Positions 37,345-46,593 of a stretch of DNA of 64,000 nt are shown here, piece after piece. Source of the DNA: Bosea vaviloviae (GTDB lineage: Bacteria; Pseudomonadota; Alphaproteobacteria; Rhizobiales; Beijerinckiaceae); assembly GCF_001741865.1 (NCBI RefSeq), contig NZ_CP017147.1:4765001-4829000 (forward strand). Direction: 5' to 3'. How positions within the stretch are numbered: the stretch's first letter is position 1; the number at the start of each line of letters is the position of its first letter. A program made the translations under genes and the position numbers. The notes beneath the pieces are model-generated. The model saw nothing but the letters and a program-made list of their open reading frames with translations, did not search any database and was not told the DNA's origin.

Positions 37345-38181
37345 GTGAGCCCTCGCCATTCCCTCGCCGACAGGCTGCGCCAGCCCGGCCTCGTCGTCGC
37401 CCCCGGCTGCCATGATGCGATCGGCGCGCGGGCCATCGCGCAGGCCGGCTTCGAGGCGGTCTACATGACCGGCAACGGCCTCTCCGCCAGCCTGATCGGC
37501 GCGCCCGATATCGGCCTCCTGACCATGACCGAGATGGTGGCGCGCGGCCGCGCCTTGGCCGCCGCCGTCCCGGTTCCGGTCATCGCGGATGCCGACACCG
37601 GCTATGGCAACCTCAACAACGTCGCCCGCACGGTCGCCGAATACGAGGCCGCAGGCGTCGCCGCGATCCATCTCGAGGACCAGGTCACGCCCAAACGCTG
37701 CGGCGCCATGGCCGGCCTTGCCCTGGTCTCGCGCGAGGAGCATGCCGAGAAGATCCGCATCGCTGTCGCGACACGGCGCGATCCCGATTTCCTGATCATC
37801 GGGCGCTCGGATGCGCGCCTGCCGCTGGGCCTCGACGAGGCGATCACGCGCGGGAAGGCTTATGCGCAGGCCGGGGCCGATCTCGTCCTGCTGGAGATGC
37901 TGCAATCCGAAGACGAGATGCGCCAGGCCCTGCGCGAGATCGAAGCGCCCCTGATGTTCAACTATGTCGAGGGCCGCGTGCCTTCACTTACTGCCGAAGA
38001 GTTCGGCCGCATCGGTTTCAAACTGCTCAGCTATCCCGTCTCGTCCACCCTCGCCTACGCCCATATGATGACGGCCTTCGCCCGCGAATTGAAGCGCAGC
38101 GGCACCACGCGCGGCCTGGAGGCCAACATGCTGGATCTGCCGAGCTATGAAGCCTTTCTCGGCCGCGAGCATTATGCCTGA
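37345..38181 (+). CDS. Isocitrate lyase/PEP mutase-family enzyme (2-methylisocitrate lyase or oxaloacetate decarboxylase-like)
   Basis: A 278-residue TIM-barrel enzyme. Mg-binding residues lie in ADADTGYGN (D82, D84) and IHLEDQ (E111, D112). The lyase-loop cysteine C119 is present in KRCGAMAG, which favours carbon-carbon lyase over phosphonomutase activity, although the usual His after KRCG is replaced by Ala. Likely reactions are cleavage or decarboxylation of a short dicarboxylate such as 2-methylisocitrate, dimethylmalate or oxaloacetate. Start GTG 37345 has GGACGGAG nearby. It is the first gene before a GntR regulator and carries a palindromic operator over its leader. Confidence 0.87.
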   Translation: MSPRHSLADRLRQPGLVVAPGCHDAIGARAIAQAGFEAVYMTGNGLSASLIGAPDIGLLTMTEMVARGRALAAAVPVPVIADADTGYGNLNNVARTVAEYEAAGVAAIHLEDQVTPKRCGAMAGLALVSREEHAEKIRIAVATRRDPDFLIIGRSDARLPLGLDEAITRGKAYAQAGADLVLLEMLQSEDEMRQALREIEAPLMFNYVEGRVPSLTAEEFGRIGFKLLSYPVSSTLAYAHMMTAFARELKRSGTTRGLEANMLDLPSYEAFLGREHYA

Positions 38182-38211
38182 TACCGGCGTCGAATCGCGG
38201 AGGGCCGAAAC

Positions 38212-38904
38212 GTGACGAGCATGAAGGCGATCAGGCGTTTCAAGGTCCAGCAGCCGAAATCGCTGGTCACCATCGTCGAGGAACGCCTGCGCAAGGCGAT
38301 CATCGACGCCGAGATGCGCTTCGGCGAGGCGCTCTCGGAGGATGCGCTGAGCAGCGCACTCGGCGTCAGCCGCACGCCGGTGCGCGAAGCGCTGGCCCGC
38401 CTCCAGCTCCAGGGCCTCGTCACCATTGTGCCGAAGAAGGGCACCTTCGTCTTCGCGCCCACGGCGGAGGACGTCGCCGAGCTCTGCACCTTCCGCTTCA
38501 TGCTGGAAACCAACGCGCTGCGCGAATGCCTGGCAACGGCGCGGGAGGCGACGCTGGACGGCATGACGGGTGCGATCGCGGCCATGGATGCGGCCCAGGC
38601 CAGCGGCACGCGCCATGATTATGCCCGCGCCGATACCGGCTTCCACGAGGTCTTCTTCCTGCATTGCGGCAACCGTTATCTCGGCAATGCCTATCGCAGC
38701 GTCTCGGGCCGGGTCGCGGCGCTGCGCACGCATCTCTCGGTGCCGCTTGAAGGCGAGCAGGCCCGCTCCATGAGCGAGCACCGCCTGATGGTCGAGGCCT
38801 TCGCCAATGGCCGCCTGGCGGATCTCGACGGCCTCCTGCGCCAGCACATCCTGCGCGCCCGGGACGCCTATGGCGATGTCCTGCGTCGCGCGAGCGCCGG
38901 CTGA
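38212..38904 (+). CDS. GntR-family transcriptional regulator (FCD/FadR subfamily)
   Basis: A 230-residue repressor-type protein. The N-terminal winged helix reads LSEDALSSALGVSRTPVREA, and the C-terminal all-helical FCD effector domain has the metal-binding pattern of D/H residues (DTGFHEVFFLHCGN, SEHRLMVEAFANGR). Such regulators often sense the substrate or product of the enzymes they control. Start GTG 38212 has GGAGGG upstream; ATG 38221 is the alternative. It sits 30 bases after the lyase gene, so it is probably autoregulated through the same operator. A second site lies upstream of the next gene. Confidence 0.92.
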   Translation: MTSMKAIRRFKVQQPKSLVTIVEERLRKAIIDAEMRFGEALSEDALSSALGVSRTPVREALARLQLQGLVTIVPKKGTFVFAPTAEDVAELCTFRFMLETNALRECLATAREATLDGMTGAIAAMDAAQASGTRHDYARADTGFHEVFFLHCGNRYLGNAYRSVSGRVAALRTHLSVPLEGEQARSMSEHRLMVEAFANGRLADLDGLLRQHILRARDAYGDVLRRASAG

Positions 38905-39026
38905 GCGACTCTTTGGAGACCCCTGAGCCCTCATCCTTCGAGACGGACCTGCGACGTCCCTCAGAGCCATGTCTAAAATTAACATAGAAATATCAAAATC
39001 TTCTGATCTGTTTCGGTCTGCCGCAC

Positions 39027-39135
39027 CGTCATCCTGGACAAGCGGCGAAGCCGCGCAGCTCCGGGATCCATCGTAGAGTTCCGGAGCCCTCCGATGGATC
39101 CCGGGATTTCGCTGCGCGAAACCCAGGATGACGGC
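39027..39135. repeat. Palindromic intergenic repeat, family C, copy 1
   Basis: Outer arms CGTCATCCTGG and CCAGGATGACG enclose GGATCCATCGTAGAG, GAGCCCTCCGATGGATCCCG. The same inner phrase occurs at 49129-49238. Confidence 0.85.
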
Positions 39136-39325
39136 GCGCAGGTGATCAAGACAGAGCCATTCAAATCATTGGCTTCATTCCAGGCCAATCTCTCAAGATG
39201 AGGGCGGCGCGGCTGAGCGGGCTCCGAGCAAGACAGCCCCGTTCAGCCGCATCGCTCCCTTCCCCGCCGCGATCGCGCTGCCCCTTCCCCAATAAGTCTA
39301 TCCTGGCCGCCGCCCGCCAGACCAA

Positions 39326-39352
39326 CTGTACGCAAATCCATCTTGCATACAG
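39326..39352. promoter_or_regulatory. Second GntR-type operator upstream of the amino-acid/acid binding protein
   Basis: The arms CTGTACGCA (39326-39334) and TGCATACAG (39344-39352) match at 8 of 9 positions. The right part, ATCTTGCATACAG, is identical to 37319-37331. It lies 64 bases before the start codon. Confidence 0.6.
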
Positions 39353-39415
39353 TGTGCTACGGATTATGATCGCGACCAGAGCCATTCAAGGCCGCTGTGA
39401 TCTCGGGAGGATCCA

Positions 39416-40555
39416 ATGAAGTTCATGCTGAAGGCGGTCGCATTGGCGGCTGCGCTCACTGCTGCGTCGCCGGCGCTCGCCCAGGACAAGGTCAAGCTCG
39501 TCACCATCGCCGAGCTCTCCGGCCCCGGCGCCACGGCGGGCGTCAATTGGAAGAGCGGGATCGAGCTCGCCGTCGAGGAGATCAACGCCAAGGGCGGCAT
39601 TCTCGGCCGCAAGATCGACTTCGTCGCCTACGACACCCAGACCAATCCGGCCAATGCGCGCGCCGCCGTGCAACGCGCCATCGACGAGGGCACCCATGCC
39701 GTGCTCGGCCCGGTCTATACCGGCTCGATCCTGGCCTCGATGCAGGTGGCGCAGCGCGCCGAGATCGCCCAGCTCGCGGCCGGCGACGGCGCGGCCTACA
39801 CCCAGCAGGGCAACCCCTTCATCTTCCGCACCTCGCTCAGCCAGACGGCGGCGATGCCCAAGATCGCGGCCTATCTCAAGGACGTGGTCAAGGTGAAGTC
39901 GGTCGCCGTGGTCTGGGTCAATAACGACTTCGGCAAGGGCGGCCATGACGCCATCGTCAAGGAGCTTGCGAGCCGCGACATCAAGGTCGCTGCCGACCTC
40001 TCGACCGAGCAAGGCCAGGCCGATTTCACCAATGACGCGATCAAGATCAAGAACGTCCAGGCCGACGCCGTCTTCGTCTATCTGAACGAGGAGGAGAGCG
40101 CCCGGCTGCTCGTCGCCCTGAACGACCAGAAGGTCGGCAAGCCGATCATCGGCGAGACCACGATCCTCAGCTCCAAGGTGATCGAGCTCGCCGGCAAGGC
40201 GGCGGAGGGCGTGCGCGGCCATGTCGGCCAGACGATCGATGCCCCGATCCCGGCCTTGCAGGAGTTCGGCAAGCGCTTCCAGGCGCGCTTCAACTTCCTG
40301 CCCGACCATAACGGCATCAAAGGCTATATGGCGGTCCACGCCGTGAAATGGGCGACGGAGAAGCAAGGCAAGTTCGAGCCGACCAAGCTCGCCGCGACCC
40401 TGCGCGGCGCCACCATCACGCCCGCCGAGGAGCCCGGCATCCTGATGGAGACCACCTTCGACAAAAATGGCGACGTCCAGCGCGAAAGCTTCCTCGCCGA
40501 GGTCGTCGATGGCCGCCAGAAGATCATCGGCCGCCTGCCGAAGATCAGCAACTGA
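39416..40555 (+). CDS. ABC transporter substrate-binding protein, branched-chain amino acid/carboxylate type (LivK-like)
   Basis: A 379-residue periplasmic binding protein of the Peripla_BP_6 family. A signal peptide (residues 1-22, ending SPALAQD) is followed by KLVTIAELSGPGATAGVNWK and GIELAVEEINAKGGILGRKI, the family's opening. AVLGPVYTGSILASMQVAQR is the usual ligand-site strand. Related proteins bind branched-chain amino acids, amides or organic acids. Start ATG 39416 has GGGAGG 7 bases upstream. It shares an operator motif with the lyase gene, so its ligand is probably the compound metabolised by that module. The permease and ATPase genes are not present. Confidence 0.92.
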   Translation: MKFMLKAVALAAALTAASPALAQDKVKLVTIAELSGPGATAGVNWKSGIELAVEEINAKGGILGRKIDFVAYDTQTNPANARAAVQRAIDEGTHAVLGPVYTGSILASMQVAQRAEIAQLAAGDGAAYTQQGNPFIFRTSLSQTAAMPKIAAYLKDVVKVKSVAVVWVNNDFGKGGHDAIVKELASRDIKVAADLSTEQGQADFTNDAIKIKNVQADAVFVYLNEEESARLLVALNDQKVGKPIIGETTILSSKVIELAGKAAEGVRGHVGQTIDAPIPALQEFGKRFQARFNFLPDHNGIKGYMAVHAVKWATEKQGKFEPTKLAATLRGATITPAEEPGILMETTFDKNGDVQRESFLAEVVDGRQKIIGRLPKISN

Positions 40556-40607
40556 GGCTGCCTCGGCCGGACCGGTCCCATGACCGGCCCGGCCGCGGTT
40601 CCAAGTC

Positions 40608-43600
40608 TCAGAAGGCGTAGCGCAGCCTGAGCGAGCCGGCATAGCTGGTCGTGCTCGACGACAATTCGCTGTCGAGGCGCGCGCCCAGGCTCATCTGCGA
40701 GCTCAGCTTCACATCCGCGCCGACGCTGAGCAGTGCCGCGTCGCGGGCGGGCTTTGCCCCCTCGGTGACGAAGCTCGCGCCGCTCAGGCCGACGAGACCA
40801 GCCGAAAACCCTGCATCGCGCACATAGTAATGCGCCCAGGCCGCCTTGGCGTAGAGATTGACCTGCGCCCCGGCGAGCACGGTGTCGAAGCCGAGCTTCG
40901 CGCCCAATTCGCTGCGCACGGTGCTGTTGGTGCGTCCAAGCGAGGTCACGCCGAAGGCCGCCCCCGTGAAGCCATTCGTTTCGGTGAAGCCCGGCGTCCT
41001 GACGCTCTGCGCCTGGATCGCGGCGATGGGCGACAAGGTAACGCCGGCGAAGGTCGCGGCGGCCCAGGCCGCTTCCAGCCGCCCGCTCCAGCTTTCCGCC
41101 CGGTACGAGCCCTTGACCGAATTGACGCCGAGCACCGGAACCGCCCGCTTGGTTTCGACCTGCAGGGAGGAATAGGCGCCCGACGCACCCAAGCTGAACG
41201 CCCCGAACCGGGTCATGCCGTAGAGACCGGCCTGATAGACATCAGCGTTGGCCGAACCCATGCCGTTGCCGAGCGTCGCGTCCGACTGGCCGCCTGAGAC
41301 GGCGATGCCCGCGATCGTGCCGGGCAGGATCGCGACATCGACGCCAACAGCGACATGCCCGTCGGACGTCTTGTTGCGGGCCGAGCCCGCGACAGTATCG
41401 CCATCGAGGCGGGCCGATCCGCCAGCCACCGCACCCCAGACGCGATAGTTTTTGGGCGCCTCGCGCAGGACAGGCCGCGGCCCCTTGCCGCTCGGCAGCT
41501 CGACTGCGCTGCGGCTGGCGGAGAACGCCGCCGCGCCGAACCCGGCCTCGGCGGCCGAGACCAGCGCGCCGTCACGGCCATTGGCGAAGGGGTCGAGCAT
41601 CATGCCCAGAAACTGGTTGGACGCCTGGACCGCCATCGTATTGGCGCTGGTATGGACCTCGCCCGACAGCGAATTCAACGCCCCCGGAAGGGCGCCGGCC
41701 TGGGTGTTGTAGAGGTTGAAATAGGCGGACGGGTCGGCCCCGCCGGCGACGGCCCGGTCGAAGCCCGCAGCGACGCCGAGCGCGTTGCGGCTGAGCGGTG
41801 TGCTGCCGACCACCGAGAGGATGGCGTTGGGATCGAGGCTCAGCAGCACATCCGTGCCGGTATAGCTCACATTCGTCCGGATCGCGGGGCCAAACGAGCC
41901 CTGCGTATCCACCGTGGCGAAGCTGCCGGAGCGGCCGCCCTGCGCCGAGATCAGCGTATAATTCGTCCTGAAGGCATAGGGGCCAGCCAGCGGCACGAGC
42001 CGCAGCGTGCCGGCAAGCGCCGCGGTTCCGCTGACGTTGATGCGGTCGGCCGCCGCGCCCTGGATTTCCATCACCGTAGTCGATCCCGCGCTCAGCGTCA
42101 GGTTGCCGTTGATCGTGATGGTACCGATGGAGTTGCCGGGCGAGATCGTACCGCCGCTGGCGATGGTGACGCTCGGCAAGGTCGAGTTGCCGCCGAGAAT
42201 GCCGCCCGCGCCGACAGTCAGGCCCGACGAGCCGCTGATCGTGCCGTTGATATGCACGGCGCCCGACTGGATCAGCGTCGTCGCGAACCCGCTGATATTG
42301 CCGTCGAGGGTGAAAACCCCACCCTGGCCCAGCGCGAAGTTCAGCGTGTTGCTGCCGCTGCCGGCCCTCAAATTGCCGGTGATGCTGCCGCCCTGGATGG
42401 TGACGCTGTTGTTGCCGTTGCCGAACAGCACCGCCGTGCCGGCCGCGCTCGCAGCCGTGATCTTGCCCGAGCTGGTCAGGCTGTTGTTGCCGTCGCCGAA
42501 CTGGATGGCGGGGCCCGTGCCGCTCGCCGAGATCGTGCCGGTATTGACGACAGTGTTGTTGCCATTGCCGTTGAAGAACAGCGCCGGCTCCGAACCCGTC
42601 CCCGAGATCAGGCCGGAATTGGTGACCGAATTGGCGAAATTGCCGACGACCGTCACGCCCGAACCGGCAAGGCCCTGGATCGTGCCGGCATTGTTGATCG
42701 TGATCGCGCCATAGGCCGAGCCATTGGCGCCGTCATCGATGAGGATGCCCCTGGTCGCGCCGGAGATCAGGGCGCCATAGGCGTTCTCGATCAGGCCCCC
42801 GCCCATGGCGATACCTTCGGAGCCGTTGGGGCGGCCGCCGGAATCGACGCCGCCGGCGCCGGTGCCCTGGATGATGCCGAAATTGCGCACCGTGCCGATC
42901 AGGTCGATGTCGACGCCGTCGCCATCCCCGTTCAACGAAGCGGTGCCGTCCGAGTTGAAGATGTTGCCGGCCCCGGCATAGGCCCCGGTGATGGTGCCGT
43001 AATTCGTCACCGTGCCGGCGCCGTCCGAGCCAACGCCGGAACCGTTGCGCCCGATGATCGTGCCGCCGGCCAGGTTGAACACCGTGATGTCGGTATCGGC
43101 GGTGATGCCGTGGCGCGCGCCCGAGATCAGCCCGGTGCCGGTGTTGGTGACCACGATCCCGGTACGCCCGCCCGCATCGATGCCATCGGCCGTGCCGTTG
43201 GCGCCGCCGGAGGTGTTGGCCCCGAAGCTGCGGATGATCCCGGAATTGCTGATCGAGGTCGCCTGGCCCGGCCTGACCGCGTCATCGGTCAAGGATTCGA
43301 TGATGCCGGTCGCGCGGTTGATGATGCTGACGCTGTTGCCCGAGGTCGCGGTGATCCCGCGCAGATCGAGCGCCTGCCCGAGCCCCGCATAGCCGGTTCC
43401 GCCCGCCCGGATCAGCCCGGCATTGTCGATCAGGATGGTGCTGCCGGTCACGGCCGTGTTGATGCGGACGGCGTCGTTCTGGGTCGAGCGCAGGATGGCG
43501 CCCGCCTCGTTGACGAATGTGTAGTTGCGCGGCGTCAGGGTGCCGCCCGAGGTGTCGACCGCACGCCCCGTGCCGGTTTGCTCGATGATGCCGCGATTGG

Positions 43601-43886
43601 TCAGGATCACATTGCTGGCGGTGTTGTTCCAGGTCACTGCCACGGTCGCGCCCGAAGTGCTCAGGGTGCCGCCGGCCTCGACGGTTCCGGTCTGCGTCCC
43701 GTTCAGCGTCTTGGCGGTATTGTCGGTCGTTCCCGTGGTGACCGTGAAGGTCTGCGCTATTGCTGCCGGCGCCTCGAACATGACCAGCGCGGCCGCGACC
43801 AGCGCCGTGCTGCACAACAACACGCGACGACGTGATGTCAGGGAAACGCGCACATCGCGGGCAGGACAGATCGCGGCAGAACTCAT
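40608..43886 (-). CDS. Autotransporter (type Va secretion) with beta-helix passenger
   Basis: A 1092-residue outer-membrane/surface protein. A long signal region (RRRVLLCSTALVAAALVMFE, cleavage near AIAQTF) is followed by a Gly/Asn/Thr-rich passenger of repeated parallel-beta-helix rungs, for example NNTVVNTGTISASGTGPAIQ and NNSLTSSGKITAASAAGTAV. A PATR-like segment (GTISPGNSIGTITINGNLTL) precedes the C-terminal beta-barrel, about residues 820-1092, which ends in aromatic LRLRYAF as expected for BAM insertion. Function could be adhesion or a surface enzyme; no protease triad is obvious. Start ATG 43886 has GGAG upstream and is preferred to 43934. Confidence 0.92.
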   Translation of the reverse strand: MSSAAICPARDVRVSLTSRRRVLLCSTALVAAALVMFEAPAAIAQTFTVTTGTTDNTAKTLNGTQTGTVEAGGTLSTSGATVAVTWNNTASNVILTNRGIIEQTGTGRAVDTSGGTLTPRNYTFVNEAGAILRSTQNDAVRINTAVTGSTILIDNAGLIRAGGTGYAGLGQALDLRGITATSGNSVSIINRATGIIESLTDDAVRPGQATSISNSGIIRSFGANTSGGANGTADGIDAGGRTGIVVTNTGTGLISGARHGITADTDITVFNLAGGTIIGRNGSGVGSDGAGTVTNYGTITGAYAGAGNIFNSDGTASLNGDGDGVDIDLIGTVRNFGIIQGTGAGGVDSGGRPNGSEGIAMGGGLIENAYGALISGATRGILIDDGANGSAYGAITINNAGTIQGLAGSGVTVVGNFANSVTNSGLISGTGSEPALFFNGNGNNTVVNTGTISASGTGPAIQFGDGNNSLTSSGKITAASAAGTAVLFGNGNNSVTIQGGSITGNLRAGSGSNTLNFALGQGGVFTLDGNISGFATTLIQSGAVHINGTISGSSGLTVGAGGILGGNSTLPSVTIASGGTISPGNSIGTITINGNLTLSAGSTTVMEIQGAAADRINVSGTAALAGTLRLVPLAGPYAFRTNYTLISAQGGRSGSFATVDTQGSFGPAIRTNVSYTGTDVLLSLDPNAILSVVGSTPLSRNALGVAAGFDRAVAGGADPSAYFNLYNTQAGALPGALNSLSGEVHTSANTMAVQASNQFLGMMLDPFANGRDGALVSAAEAGFGAAAFSASRSAVELPSGKGPRPVLREAPKNYRVWGAVAGGSARLDGDTVAGSARNKTSDGHVAVGVDVAILPGTIAGIAVSGGQSDATLGNGMGSANADVYQAGLYGMTRFGAFSLGASGAYSSLQVETKRAVPVLGVNSVKGSYRAESWSGRLEAAWAAATFAGVTLSPIAAIQAQSVRTPGFTETNGFTGAAFGVTSLGRTNSTVRSELGAKLGFDTVLAGAQVNLYAKAAWAHYYVRDAGFSAGLVGLSGASFVTEGAKPARDAALLSVGADVKLSSQMSLGARLDSELSSSTTSYAGSLRLRYAF

Positions 43887-44362
43887 CGAAGAGGCTCCAG
43901 ATCGAAGTGAGAGAGCGGCTCTTCGGACGAGCAAACAGCGCGGCTCTTCAGGACGAACCTGATCGGAAATTCCGATAGGTCAGTCCGGCACAAGAGCGAG
44001 CCCAGACATGAGTTTTATGACAAACCGACACAAACCGCTGCGAACCCCGCGAGGGTTGCTCTTCGGTTAGCCCATTGTTGCGAACTGTTGCATTTACAAC
44101 ACGCAGCAACAGCCCCTTCCCCATCCGTCAGCGGCTCCTCGCCGGCTCGCGAATGCGGGCGCCCTGCCATCCCGGCATTCCAGCCCTGCGTGACGCGAAC
44201 AATTGCGCTGCTGCGTCCGCGCGCAATCCGGCTCTCATCACAAAATGAGAGCAAATCGATGCTAAAAACCGGTTTCCCCTTTTTCGCATCCTGCTCTAAG
44301 GCCATCGCCAATCATCGGCCCTGCGCGCCAGGACAGCCGGGCAAGATATTGGGGATTTCGAG
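43887..44362. other. Divergent intergenic region before the class V aminotransferase gene
   Basis: No gene is supported in these 476 bases. They contain the promoter regions of the two divergent genes and the inverted family B repeat at 44232-44298. A hairpin of weak complementarity lies around 44050-44100, but I attach no meaning to it. Confidence 0.5.
44232..44298 (-). repeat. Dispersed palindromic repeat, family B, copy 3 (inverted, degenerate)
   Basis: Read on the minus strand it gives AGAGCAGGATGCGAAAAAGG, AACCGGTTTTTAGCATCGAT and a closing hairpin TGAGAG...CTCTCA equivalent, as in the copies at 11421 and 11548. It ends 65 bases before the aminotransferase start. Confidence 0.8.
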
Positions 44363-45544
44363 ATGAGCGTCGCAAACGGCCGGGCTTTCCTGGCGACTCC
44401 AGGCCCGACCAATATTCCCGACCGGGTTCTCCAGGCGATGATGCGCCCGGCCGAGGAGCTCAGCTCGGCGACGATCGTCAACCTCACCGAGTCGGTGCTC
44501 GACGACCTCAAGCAGATCTTCCGCACCACCGGCGAAACCTTCGTCTACACCGCCAACGGCCATGGCGGCTGGGAGGCGGCTCTGAGCAATGTGCTCTCGC
44601 GCGGCGACAAGGTGCTGGTGCTGGCGAGCGGGCGCTTCGCCGTCGGCTGGGGCGAAATGGCGCACTTCATGGGCGCCGAGGTCGAGGTTCTCGCCGGGAC
44701 CTGGCGCCGGGCGGTCGATCCCGCCGCCGTCGAGGAGCGCCTGCGGCAAGACACCCGGCATGAGATCAAGGCCGTGCTGATGGTCCAGATCGACACCGCC
44801 TCGGGCGTCGTCAACGACGTGCCCGCGGTGCGCAAGGCGTTGGACGCCGTCGGCCACCCGGCCTTGTTCATGGTCGACGGCGTCGCCTCGGTCGGCTGCA
44901 TGCCCTTCGAGATGGATGCCTGGGGCATCGATGTCGCGATGTCGGCCTCGCAGAAGGGGCTGATGTCCTCGCCCGGCCTCGCCTTCGTCGCCGCCAATGA
45001 AAAGGCGATGCAGGCCCATCAGACCGCGACGATGAAGACGCTCTACTGGGACTGGTCGTCCCGCATGAACACGCTGGCCTATATGAAGCATTGCGGCACG
45101 GCCCCGGAGCATCTGCTCTTCGGCCAGCGCGCCGCGCTCGACATGATCCTGAGCGAGGGGCTGGAGGCGGTTTGGAAGCGCCATGAGCTGCTCGCCGGCG
45201 CGACCCATGCGGCGGTGTCGAAATGGATCGAGGGCCAGGCGCTGGCCTTCAACATCCCGGAGCCCTCGCAGCGCGCGCCCTCGGTGACGACGATCCTGAC
45301 GCAAGGCGTCGAGGCCGCGACGATCACCGACCATGCCCGCGACATCTGCGGCGTGACGCTGGGTCTCGGCATCGGCGAGCTGACCGGAAAAGCCTTCCGC
45401 ATCGCCCATATGGGCCATGTCAACGCGCCGATGGTGCTGGGCGCGCTCGGCGCCGTCGAGATGACGCTGCAGGCCAAGGGCATCCCCCATGGCAGCGGCG
45501 GCGTCGCGGCGGCAGTGGCCTTCCTGGCGGAAGGCGTGCGCTAA
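44363..45544 (+). CDS. Class V aminotransferase, serine-glyoxylate/alanine-glyoxylate type
   Basis: A 393-residue fold-type I PLP enzyme. It begins with the family's FLATPGPTNIPDRVLQAM substrate loop. ALFMVDGVASVGCMPFEMD holds the PLP-nitrogen Asp, and the Schiff-base lysine is K198 in MSASQKGLMSSPGL. Archetypal serine-glyoxylate aminotransferase (SgaA) converts serine and glyoxylate to hydroxypyruvate and glycine in C1 or photorespiratory-type metabolism. Relatives act on alanine, aspartate or purine-derived substrates, so the donor is uncertain. It is monocistronic. A glyoxylate or glycolate link to the GlcD-like oxidase 7 kb away is possible but unproven. Confidence 0.88.
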   Translation: MSVANGRAFLATPGPTNIPDRVLQAMMRPAEELSSATIVNLTESVLDDLKQIFRTTGETFVYTANGHGGWEAALSNVLSRGDKVLVLASGRFAVGWGEMAHFMGAEVEVLAGTWRRAVDPAAVEERLRQDTRHEIKAVLMVQIDTASGVVNDVPAVRKALDAVGHPALFMVDGVASVGCMPFEMDAWGIDVAMSASQKGLMSSPGLAFVAANEKAMQAHQTATMKTLYWDWSSRMNTLAYMKHCGTAPEHLLFGQRAALDMILSEGLEAVWKRHELLAGATHAAVSKWIEGQALAFNIPEPSQRAPSVTTILTQGVEAATITDHARDICGVTLGLGIGELTGKAFRIAHMGHVNAPMVLGALGAVEMTLQAKGIPHGSGGVAAAVAFLAEGVR

Positions 45545-45558
45545 GGCAGCGCAAGCCC

Positions 45559-45637
45559 CGTCATTGCGAGCGCAGCGAAGCAATCCAGGAGGCTCGCACG
45601 ACGGCCCCTGGATTGCTTCGCTGCGCTCGCAATGACG
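45559..45637. repeat. Long perfect inverted repeat, family D
   Basis: Two 31-base arms, 45559-45589 (beginning CGTCATTGCGAGCGCAGCGA) and 45607-45637, are exactly complementary around a 17-base loop. It lies between convergent genes and could terminate both. Elements beginning CGTCATTGCGAGCG are common in many proteobacterial genomes as I recall. Confidence 0.9.
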
Positions 45638-45672
45638 ATCAAGCCCTGTGGCAAACGATCTGGCCCGGCGGC

Positions 45673-46593
45673 TCAGCCCCCAGCAGACCCAGCCGGAACG
45701 ACGCCCTCAAAGCCATAAAGCCTGTGCGCGTTGTCGACGAAGACGCGCTTGCGCGCCGCCTCGTCCGGCACCCACTCGGCCAGGAGGTCGAGCAGGTCGC
45801 CGACATTCATCATCACCTGCCAATGCGCGACATGGGGCCAGTCCGAGCCCCAGACGCAGCGCTCGGGCGCCGCCTCATGCAGCAGCCGGGCGAAGGGAAT
45901 GGTGTCCGCATAGGGCGGTCCCTCTACGCTGTTGCGGTAGGCGCCCGAGAGCTTGACCCAACCGCCATCGCGCAGGAGCGAGAGCAGCGTCTGGAAGCCC
46001 GGATCGTCGAGGCCGCGCGAGACCGGGAAATGGCCCCAATGGTCGAGCACGAAGGGAACCGGCAGCTTCCCCAGCCTCGGCGCGAGCGGGACGAGATCGC
46101 GCGCATCGATCAGGAATTGCAGATGCCAGCCCATCTCCCGGGCCAGCGCCGCATAGGCGTCGAGCTGCTCGAAGCCGATGCCGCCGCCATAGAGGATGTT
46201 GAGCCTGAGACCGACGATGCCGGTCTCCTGCAGCTCCGCAAGCTCCCGGTCGCGCAGGCCGAGCGGGATGACGGCAATGCCGCGCAGCCTGTCGCGATGG
46301 GCCCTCAGGGTCTCGACGGTCAATCGATTGTCGGTGCCATGCACGCTGACCTGGACGAGCACGCCATAGCTCATGCCGGTGGCATCGAGCATGGCAAGAT
46401 AGCGGTCCGCCGTCGCCTCCGGCGGGGTGTAGCTGCGGCTCTCCACGAAGGGATAGGCCGGTGGCAGGCCGATGACATGGGCGTGGCTGTCGACCGCGCC
46501 TGGCGGCACGCGATAACGCGTCGGCCCATGCGGGCGAGGATCGGGCCCCGGGCATGCCGGAGCCCGATCCTGATTGGAGCTCGCCTCACGCAT
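45673..46593 (-). CDS. Amidohydrolase_2-family hydrolase (2-pyrone-4,6-dicarboxylate lactonase-like)
   Basis: A 306-residue TIM-barrel hydrolase of the cog3618 group. It has DSHAHVIG after strand 1, a His/Asp-rich VLDHWGHFP after the middle strands and CVWGSDWPH near the end, where the Asp acts as general base. LigI of this group hydrolyses 2-pyrone-4,6-dicarboxylate in protocatechuate breakdown; others open sugar lactones. The substrate here is inferred only. ATG 46593 overlaps the end of the MFS gene by 8 bases, so the two are coupled on the minus strand, and a transported lactone or aromatic acid is plausible. Confidence 0.85.
   Translation of the reverse strand: MREASSNQDRAPACPGPDPRPHGPTRYRVPPGAVDSHAHVIGLPPAYPFVESRSYTPPEATADRYLAMLDATGMSYGVLVQVSVHGTDNRLTVETLRAHRDRLRGIAVIPLGLRDRELAELQETGIVGLRLNILYGGGIGFEQLDAYAALAREMGWHLQFLIDARDLVPLAPRLGKLPVPFVLDHWGHFPVSRGLDDPGFQTLLSLLRDGGWVKLSGAYRNSVEGPPYADTIPFARLLHEAAPERCVWGSDWPHVAHWQVMMNVGDLLDLLAEWVPDEAARKRVFVDNAHRLYGFEGVVPAGSAGG

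Larger units (their letters stand above)
38905..39415. other. Gene-free region with a palindromic repeat and the second GntR site
   Basis: No coding frame is supported in these 511 bases. They hold the family C repeat at 39027-39135 and the operator-like site at 39326-39352. The rest shows nothing I can name. Confidence 0.6.

Noticed and set aside
41355..43835. An 826-residue frame opposite the autotransporter
   Set aside because: Arg/Ala/Asp-rich shadow of the repetitive passenger; no start context or family features.
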